Position numbers and translations under genes: made by a program | Origin: Cyclobacteriaceae bacterium | GTDB lineage: Bacteria > Bacteroidota > Bacteroidia > Cytophagales > Cyclobacteriaceae | Direction: 5' to 3' | DNA length: 12,272 nt | NCBI GenBank assembly: GCA_030589835.1 | Contig: JAUUZS010000060.1 | Span: 1 to 12,272, forward strand | The notes under the pieces: generated by a model | Database searches by the model: none | What the model saw: the letters and a program-made list of their open reading frames with translations, nothing else | Told to the model about the DNA's origin: nothing | Part shown: positions 7,556 through 12,272 of the stretch, one piece after another | Layout: each line of letters opens with the position of its first letter | Position numbering within the stretch: position 1 is the first letter of the stretch

Positions 7556-8239
7556 ATGGAAATATTACAGATTACAACTTCCTCCCCGGTTGACTCCTTA
7601 ACTATAACATCCGGACAGGATTCTTTGGCTTTAATCAGCCTGATTCTTCAAGGGGGATTTATGATGATTCCCATTTTTCTGCTTTCTTTTGTTGCGGTGT
7701 ATGTATATGTAGAACGCATCAGAACCATTGGTAGAGCAGCAAAAACACCTCTTGGGTTCATGGATAATATTAAGCGGCTTGTCGCAGATAGTGATCTTAG
7801 TGGTGCCAAGGTGCTTTGTCAACAGAGTGATACACCAATAGGAAGAATGATTGGAAAGGGATTGAGCAGAATAGGCAGCCCGCTGAAGAATATTGAAGTA
7901 TCAATAGAAAACGTGGGTAAAATAGAAATATATAACCTGGAAAAAAATCTATCGCTGTTGGCGACCATTTCCGGCGCGGCTCCAATGATTGGTTTTCTGG
8001 GTACGGTAACCGGGATGATACGAGCGTTTATGTCGATTGCTCAAGAAGAAGGCGCGGTAAGCCCGAAACTGCTCTCAGCAGGAATATATGAAGCTATGCT
8101 CACTACGGCAGCCGGTTTGTTCGTTGGTATAATAGCCTATTTAGGGTACAATTACCTGGTGACGAGAGTACAGAAAGTGGTTCATCATATGGAATACACT
8201 TCTATTGACTTTATCGATTTATTGCAGGAACCTAGATAA
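7556..8239 (+). CDS. exbB: MotA/TolQ/ExbB-family proton-channel protein
   Basis: 227 residues with the three membrane helices of the family: about 24-52, 132-158 and 176-203. The second helix carries the signature APMIGFLGTVTGMIRAF (141-158), and the third has AMLTTAAGLFVGII. Threonines T150/T152 and T183/T184 occupy the places of the channel-lining threonines of ExbB/TolQ. These proteins form a pentameric ring around a dimer of ExbD/TolR in the inner membrane and turn proton flow into movement. ExbB and TolQ cannot be separated by sequence reading alone; I chose ExbB because a TonB-like gene is two genes downstream and no TolB or Pal is present. Spacing is 3 bases on both sides, indicating an operon. 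Confidence 0.93.
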   Translation: MEILQITTSSPVDSLTITSGQDSLALISLILQGGFMMIPIFLLSFVAVYVYVERIRTIGRAAKTPLGFMDNIKRLVADSDLSGAKVLCQQSDTPIGRMIGKGLSRIGSPLKNIEVSIENVGKIEIYNLEKNLSLLATISGAAPMIGFLGTVTGMIRAFMSIAQEEGAVSPKLLSAGIYEAMLTTAAGLFVGIIAYLGYNYLVTRVQKVVHHMEYTSIDFIDLLQEPR

Positions 8240-8242
8240 TTC

Positions 8243-8632
8243 ATGGCTTTACAGAGTAAACATAAAGTGATATCATCCTTCAGCATGTCTTCCATGACAG
8301 ATATTATTTTTCTGTTATTGATCTTTTTCATGTTGACGTCAACCTTTATCACTCCATCTGGCTTACCGATCAATTTACCATCGAGCAAAAACTCAACCAT
8401 TGTTATGCAGCGCGTCAGTGTGACCATAACTTCGGATAGGAGGTTTTATATCAATGATCAGCGTGTGACACATGGGTTAATTGAAAATGAATTGGCAAAG
8501 GCTTTGCAGGGAAAAGAAGGAGTGGTGGTATTGCATGTTGATAAAAGTGTGCCGGTCGAATATCTTGTGGATGTTGCAAGTATTGCCACTTCACTGAAAG
8601 CAAAAGTATCGATTGCCACAAAGCCAAATTAA
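8243..8632 (+). CDS. exbD: ExbD/TolR-family protein
   Basis: 129 residues, the usual length of the family or slightly shorter. A short cytoplasmic N-terminus is followed by one membrane helix (about 19-38) starting SMTDIIFLLLIFFMLTSTFI, in which D20 is the conserved aspartate that carries protons through the ExbB ring. The periplasmic part (about 45-129) has the ExbD/TolR fold pattern, with INLPSS after the helix and VVLHVDKSVPVEYLVDVAS in the second half. It would pair with the upstream channel protein and lies 3 bases after it. The tonB start follows 4 bases after its stop. Assignment to ExbD rather than TolR rests on context. Confidence 0.93.
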   Translation: MALQSKHKVISSFSMSSMTDIIFLLLIFFMLTSTFITPSGLPINLPSSKNSTIVMQRVSVTITSDRRFYINDQRVTHGLIENELAKALQGKEGVVVLHVDKSVPVEYLVDVASIATSLKAKVSIATKPN

Positions 8633-8636
8633 ATTC

Positions 8637-9515
8637 ATGTCTCAAAGTGAGCGAAATAAGGATAAGCAAATTGGGTGGATCATTTCACTGTCGATCCATG
8701 CACTGGTAGTTTTGCTGTTTTTCTTTGTCATGGCCTGGCGTGCTCCTGATCCTCCATTGCCTGAATACGGCATAGAGCTTAATTTTGGCTTGGAGGCCGG
8801 TTCCGGAAGTAATCAGCCAACGGTCACGCCTACACCTCCTACCGAGGAAGATGAAGGTGAGCCGGAAGAACAAATTGAGGAGGTACTGGAGGAGGCCATT
8901 GATGCACCTCAGGAAGCGGATCCTTTTGAGGAAACCGCGATAGAAGAACTGCCCGATAGCCAACAGGAGGATAGCCCGGTAGAAACCCAACCTGCCGAAG
9001 AACAAACCCCCGTAGATCCTGTAGAAGAAGAAATTATTGAGGAAGCAAAGCCCATTTCTGAGCCAATAATCGAAGAGCAAAAGGAAGAGCCTAAAGTGGA
9101 AGAAAAAGTGATAAATCCACAGGCTACCTATCCCGGAGCGTCGAGTCAGGGAAATAAAGAAGATGTAGCCGGAGATGTTGGCGATCCGGAAGGATCAGTA
9201 GATTCCAGGGCGCTGTATGGTAAAAGTGGAGGAGGCAATGACGGCCCTAGTCTCGATTTAGCGGGTTGGCGATGGGATTATCAACCAAATCCAAATGACA
9301 ATTCTAATGAAAATGGCAAGATCGTTTTTGAAATAAAAATCGATGACAATGGTGAAGTGGTTGGAGTTAACACGATAGAAACAACAGTTAGTCCAGGTGT
9401 GTTGCAAATATATCAGCGTGAGGTAGAAAAATTAACTTTTAGCCAAATAAATGGTAATGCCATTGCCGCCCCGATTTCTACGGGCAAAATCACCTTTATC
9501 ATCAAATCTCAGTAA
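8637..9515 (+). CDS. tonB: TonB-like energy transducer with an acidic Pro/Glu-rich linker
   Basis: 292 residues from the ATG at 8637; an in-frame TTG at 8613 would overlap exbD and adds nothing recognisable. The membrane helix spans about 12-33 and contains S17-L-S-I-H21. Serine and histidine four apart match the S16/H20 pair of E. coli TonB that couples to ExbBD. Residues 36-160 form a long proline- and glutamate-rich, strongly acidic periplasmic arm, in contrast to the EP-then-KP arm of enterobacterial TonB. A Gly-rich hinge (about 180-205) leads to a C-terminal domain at 208-292, with GKIVFEIKIDDNGEVVGV and the closing GKITFIIK, like TonB C-terminal domains. It would carry force from ExbBD to an outer-membrane partner; the barrel encoded upstream is a candidate. 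A TolA-like role is the alternative. Confidence 0.87.
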   Translation: MSQSERNKDKQIGWIISLSIHALVVLLFFFVMAWRAPDPPLPEYGIELNFGLEAGSGSNQPTVTPTPPTEEDEGEPEEQIEEVLEEAIDAPQEADPFEETAIEELPDSQQEDSPVETQPAEEQTPVDPVEEEIIEEAKPISEPIIEEQKEEPKVEEKVINPQATYPGASSQGNKEDVAGDVGDPEGSVDSRALYGKSGGGNDGPSLDLAGWRWDYQPNPNDNSNENGKIVFEIKIDDNGEVVGVNTIETTVSPGVLQIYQREVEKLTFSQINGNAIAAPISTGKITFIIKSQ

Positions 9516-9524
9516 GTCTGCTCC

Positions 9525-10838
9525 ATGGATTTTAAAGATACATTGAAATATATGTATGATTTTTTGCCAATGTATCAGCGCATTGGCAAAACTGCCTTCA
9601 AAAAGGATTTGACAAATACGATTCACTTGTGTGAAAAACTTGGTGATCCACAAAACACGTTCAAATCAATACATATTGCAGGCACCAATGGAAAGGGTAG
9701 CAGTGCACATATGCTGGCATCTATTTTACAATCTTCCGGCTATAAAACCGGCCTATACACCTCTCCACATCTAAAAAGTTTTACAGAGCGAATAAGGATA
9801 AATGGTCATGAAGTGGCAGAGCAATTTGTTTGTGACTTTATACATAGCATCAAAAAAGATATTGAAGCAATTCGGCCTTCCTTTTTTGAGATCACCGTGG
9901 CCATGGCATTTGATTATTTTTCAAAGCAACAAGTTGATGTAGCTGTAATAGAAGTTGGCCTGGGCGGGCGTTTTGATTCCACGAATGTGGTTACACCAAT
10001 AGCCTCACTTATCACAAGTATCGGCCTGGATCATACCGATATGTTGGGTGAGACTCTTCCTGAAATAGCCTTTGAAAAAGCTGGGATTATAAAGAAAAAT
10101 GTCCCTATAGTAATCAGTGAAACACAGCATGAGACAACAGCGGTTTTTCAGAAAAGAGCAAAGGAATTGAATGCGCCACTTTATTTCGCCGATCAGAAAT
10201 ATGAGGTTTCTGCTGTCCCAAATTCTTCCGATGACTTGGGTTTTAGTGCAAAATCAGAAAAGAGATCGTTTACTGGCAACACAGACCTGGCTGGGCAATA
10301 TCAACTTAAAAATATTCCCGGAGTCCTTCAGATAGTGGATTTGCTGAACCAAAAGGGCTTTTCTATTGCAGTAGAAAATTTGGTTAATGGGTTTAAAACC
10401 GTCATAAAAAATACGGGATTGCTGGGGCGCTGGCAAAAACTCAGCGACAATCCAATGACAATCTGTGATACGGTGCATAATGAAGCAGGGATTAAGTATT
10501 TGGTCAAACAGATTGGGCAAATGGAGTATGAAAAGCTACATGTCATTTGGGGTTCAGTGGAAGGAAAAGACCTTCGTGGTGTGTTTCAGCATTTGCCAAA
10601 CGATGCATTCTATTATTTTTGTGAAGCATCTGTTCCGAGAGCCCTCAAGGCTGAATTGTTACAGGAAAAGGCTAAGGAACTTGATTGTGCCGGAATGGTT
10701 ATTAAAGATGTAAATGAAGCGATTGAAATTGCCAGGCAGCGAGCCAATTATAATGATTTGATCATTATAGGCGGCAGTAATTTTATCGTCGCTGAAATAA
10801 AAGAACTGAAACGTGAGAAAAAAGCAAGACAGGTTTGA
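9525..10838 (+). CDS. folC: Bifunctional folylpolyglutamate synthase/dihydrofolate synthase
   Basis: A 437-residue Mur-ligase-family enzyme that adds glutamate to dihydropteroate and to reduced folates, using ATP, in the cytoplasm. The ATP-binding loop GTNGKGS is at residues 53-59, followed by SPHL (80-83) and FTERIRING (86-94). EVGLGGRFDSTNV (143-155), LDHTDMLG (168-175) and FEKAGI (183-188) are the central-domain signatures. The C-terminal domain has DTVHN (315-319), where many relatives have a small residue instead of V, and closes with GGSNFIVAEI (416-425). Length and motif order are normal for a complete enzyme. The gene starts 9 bases after tonB and its end overlaps trmB by 26 bases, so it likely shares the transcript of the envelope genes without a functional link to them. 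Confidence 0.95.
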   Translation: MDFKDTLKYMYDFLPMYQRIGKTAFKKDLTNTIHLCEKLGDPQNTFKSIHIAGTNGKGSSAHMLASILQSSGYKTGLYTSPHLKSFTERIRINGHEVAEQFVCDFIHSIKKDIEAIRPSFFEITVAMAFDYFSKQQVDVAVIEVGLGGRFDSTNVVTPIASLITSIGLDHTDMLGETLPEIAFEKAGIIKKNVPIVISETQHETTAVFQKRAKELNAPLYFADQKYEVSAVPNSSDDLGFSAKSEKRSFTGNTDLAGQYQLKNIPGVLQIVDLLNQKGFSIAVENLVNGFKTVIKNTGLLGRWQKLSDNPMTICDTVHNEAGIKYLVKQIGQMEYEKLHVIWGSVEGKDLRGVFQHLPNDAFYYFCEASVPRALKAELLQEKAKELDCAGMVIKDVNEAIEIARQRANYNDLIIIGGSNFIVAEIKELKREKKARQV

Positions 10839-11472
10839 GGATAATAAGGCGAGCCGAAATGTAATTGAGCAGGGAAAGGAGATATTTGAGCGCATTAAAG
10901 GTAAATGGCGTGGCGATTATTTTGAAAACGAAGGCGATATTGTACTTGAACTAGCTTGTGGAAGAGGTGAATACAGTACCGGTTTGGGCGCTATATATAC
11001 GAATAGGAATTTTATTGGTGTGGATATAAAAGGAAATCGGATTTGGATTGGCAGTAAAAAGGCCAGATTGGAGGGGCTGGATAATGTAGCCTTTTTAAGA
11101 ACTCAAATTGATCACCTTGAAAAGTTCTTTGAGCAGGATGAAATCAATGAGATATGGATTGTTTTTCCCGACCCCAGGGTAAAGGACAGCGATGAGCATC
11201 GACGATTGACCAGCCCAAAGTTTCTTGAGATCTATAGAAAGCTTGTGAAACCCGGAGGACTTATTCGTCTAAAAACAGACAGCACCAGTCTTTTTGATTA
11301 TACCTTAGGAGTATTAAAAAACAGAACTGATATACAAGATCTGGAATATACGTGGGAATTATATCATTCAGATCTGGCCAAAGATCATCACGATATAAAA
11401 ACCAAATACGAGCATCAGTTTACAGGACAAGGCGAAGTAATTAAATATCTGAGGTTCAGGTTTTCGAGATAA
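10813..11472 (+). CDS. trmB: tRNA (guanine-N7-)-methyltransferase
   Basis: 219 residues, normal for TrmB, which uses S-adenosylmethionine to make m7G at position 46 of tRNA. The start is a GTG inside folC (26-base overlap). I keep it because the N-terminus it gives, RKKQDRFEDNKASRNVI, matches the usual start of the family and no ATG lies nearby. The SAM-binding loop is ELACGRGEYS (46-55) and the next acidic strand is FIGVDIKGNRIW (68-79). FPDP (118-121) and RRLTSPKFLEIYRKLVKPGG (130-149) are family signatures, and the C-terminal substrate motif is TKYE (197-200) with a closing G-E-V-I-KYLRF. It is the last gene of the run and converges with the minus-strand TrpF-like gene. Confidence 0.94.
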   Translation: MRKKQDRFEDNKASRNVIEQGKEIFERIKGKWRGDYFENEGDIVLELACGRGEYSTGLGAIYTNRNFIGVDIKGNRIWIGSKKARLEGLDNVAFLRTQIDHLEKFFEQDEINEIWIVFPDPRVKDSDEHRRLTSPKFLEIYRKLVKPGGLIRLKTDSTSLFDYTLGVLKNRTDIQDLEYTWELYHSDLAKDHHDIKTKYEHQFTGQGEVIKYLRFRFSR

Positions 11473-11477
11473 CTTCA

Positions 11478-11504
11478 ACCCAGCACCTAGCACCCAACAC
11501 CCAG
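11478..11504. repeat. Tandem 7-base repeat between convergent genes
   Basis: Nearly four copies of ACCCAGC: an exact copy, then ACCTAGC, ACCCAAC and a partial ACCCAG. It fills most of the 33 bases between the trmB stop and the stop of the minus-strand TrpF-like gene. No hairpin with a T-run is seen, so there is no ordinary intrinsic terminator here. Confidence 0.85.
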
Positions 11505-11505
11505 T

Positions 11506-12123
11506 TTAATCCTCCTCCAAAACCTCAAGGATATCCGCCATCTCATCGAAATCCTTAAAGCCTGGTCGAATCTCCGATCCGCCTTTGAGCGATATCCCTT
11601 TTAGCTTAAGTTGGTTTACAATCGTTTTTGCATTTTCCATATGTACACCGTAACCCAGTAGAATGGGAAATTGTGTAGCATACTCAGCAATGATATGCTC
11701 CATTTCTTCATCCAAATCTTTTTGCTCCGAATCCAACAAAAAATAGTCAACTGATCCCGAACAATAATTTAGCGTTGAAGACAGCTCATGCTTCGTTTCC
11801 TCATTTACATGTATGCAAAGAATGAGCGGTTTGTCTAATTGAGAAAATGCATGCAATTGAGATTCATCTGAGATCTTCAGATAGTCAACATCAAATTGAG
11901 TGAGCGCATCCTTCACCTCTTCAGGGCTGGAATTGCCAAATTCACCAACGAGCTTAACCCCGGATATCCACTCTGAAATTTCTTTGAACTTTGCCGTATT
12001 TAGCGAACGTTCATCTTGTGGATTTAATCTGAACCCAATCAAATCCACACCAATTCCTGCAGCATATCGCGCGTCGCTTAAATTATCTACATCGCTGATG
12101 TATACGAAACTGCTTAGTCCCAT
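11506..12123 (-). CDS. TrpF-like (phosphoribosylanthranilate isomerase-like) barrel protein lacking the catalytic cysteine
   Basis: 205 residues, the length of a TrpF. The overall pattern fits the family: a first strand followed by NLSDARYAAGIGVDLIGF (14-31, compare N-L-E-D-A...G-A-D-A-L-G-F), a strand DYFLLDS (126-132) and a last part GGSEIRPGFKDFDEMADIL (181-199) like the S-G-V-E...P-G-x-K-D end. However, the first-strand motif K-x-C-G-I-T reads YISDVD here, so the general-base cysteine is a serine (S10) and the next glycine an aspartate. The aspartate of the second catalytic site is kept (D131), but the GGTGKTFDW phosphate-binding loop after it is absent. A role as a true isomerase in tryptophan synthesis is therefore doubtful. 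There is no trp gene nearby. It may bind another phosphorylated ligand or be a scaffold; the function is unknown. Confidence 0.8.
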   Translation of the reverse strand: MGLSSFVYISDVDNLSDARYAAGIGVDLIGFRLNPQDERSLNTAKFKEISEWISGVKLVGEFGNSSPEEVKDALTQFDVDYLKISDESQLHAFSQLDKPLILCIHVNEETKHELSSTLNYCSGSVDYFLLDSEQKDLDEEMEHIIAEYATQFPILLGYGVHMENAKTIVNQLKLKGISLKGGSEIRPGFKDFDEMADILEVLEED

Positions 12124-12163
12124 TGCATTATAAAAATTAGAATTTGAAAAACCATCAATCAGC

Positions 12164-12171
12164 CAAAGATA
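12164..12171 (-). promoter_or_regulatory. Candidate -7 promoter element for the TrpF-like gene
   Basis: On the minus strand this reads TATCTTTG, a perfect match to the Bacteroidota TAnnTTTG box, about 40 bases before the ATG at 12123. No TTTG is found at the normal distance upstream, so only half of the consensus is present. It lies 4 bases before the start of the divergent gene, so the two genes would share control DNA. Confidence 0.4.
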
Positions 12172-12175
12172 TAAA

Positions 12176-12272
12176 ATGAATGACTTATTAGATGCAGACG
12201 AGCATAAAAATCATCTGCAAATCCCCTTTATTCTAGTTGGTGATTTCGGACAACATATATGTTTTATTTTGG
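12176..12272 (+). CDS. Start of an unidentified gene, cut by the window edge
   Basis: An ATG at 12176 opens a frame of 32 codons that runs to the last base without a stop. It begins MNDLLDADEHKNHLQIPF and continues with a hydrophobic stretch (ILVGDFGQHICFIL). The upstream in-frame stop is at 12131-12133 and there is no earlier ATG. It is divergent to the TrpF-like gene with 52 bases between starts, a usual distance for a shared promoter region. The fragment is too short to name a family, and a chance open frame is possible. Confidence 0.45.
   Translation, partial: MNDLLDADEHKNHLQIPFILVGDFGQHICFIL

Noticed and set aside
8613..8636. TTG start for tonB inside exbD
   Set aside because: The ATG at 8637 fits the spacing of the neighbours; the extra eight residues carry no TonB feature.
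8685..9080. A 131-codon open frame on the minus strand
   Set aside because: It lies wholly antisense to the Glu/Pro-rich arm of tonB; GAA/GAG-rich coding DNA leaves the opposite strand open and yields an L/F/R-rich product of no known type.
7556..9515. A classical Tol-Pal operon
   Set aside because: TolB and Pal are missing, and the third gene has a TonB-like S-x3-H helix and a TonB-like C-terminal domain; a TolA-like role cannot be fully excluded.
1..12272. rRNA, tRNA, CRISPR arrays, insertion sequences, phage genes
   Set aside because: No tRNA T-arm pattern, no spaced direct repeats of CRISPR type, and no transposase, integrase or phage protein was seen on either strand.

Overview
The window looks like chromosomal DNA of a Bacteroidota bacterium, probably Cytophagales or a near relative. 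This rests on the protein families (HolA, FolC and TrmB of Bacteroidota type, a plug-less TonB-receptor-like barrel, a SPOR/ExbB/ExbD/TonB cluster), on starts without Shine-Dalgarno sequences, on moderate AT richness, and on sites resembling the Bacteroidota promoter (TTTG, about 20 bases, TAnnTTTG). I placed it by reading, not by a database search.

Layout. Bases 1-737 are the 3' part of holA (DNA polymerase III delta subunit). Bases 910-1631 hold a two-gene MNT nucleotidyltransferase/HEPN module with a 4-base ATGA overlap, of the toxin-antitoxin type. A 309-base non-coding stretch (1632-1940) follows, with three inverted repeats crowded before the next gene. Bases 1941-6678 encode a large exported TPR protein and, 4 bases later, an outer-membrane beta-barrel. 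After a 145-base gap with a candidate promoter comes a tight run: a SPOR-domain membrane protein, ExbB/TolQ, ExbD/TolR, a TonB-like protein, folC and trmB, with gaps of 3, 3, 4 and 9 bases and then a 26-base overlap. A TrpF-like barrel gene converges on trmB from the minus strand, separated by 33 bases that contain a 7-base tandem repeat. At the right edge a divergent plus-strand gene begins and runs out of the window.

How the genes may work together. The TPR protein, barrel, SPOR protein, ExbB, ExbD and TonB read as one envelope-spanning set: an ion-driven inner-membrane motor (ExbB/ExbD), a force-transmitting arm (TonB), a peptidoglycan-binding inner-membrane protein (SPOR), a periplasmic scaffold (TPR) and an outer-membrane barrel. 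No TolB or Pal is present, so it is not a textbook Tol-Pal operon. The barrel shows no recognisable plug, so it is not an ordinary nutrient receptor either. That the six form a machine is inference from gene order and domain types. It is the best candidate here for an incompletely described system. folC and trmB are housekeeping genes riding in the same transcript. The TrpF-like protein lacks the catalytic cysteine and probably does something other than tryptophan synthesis.
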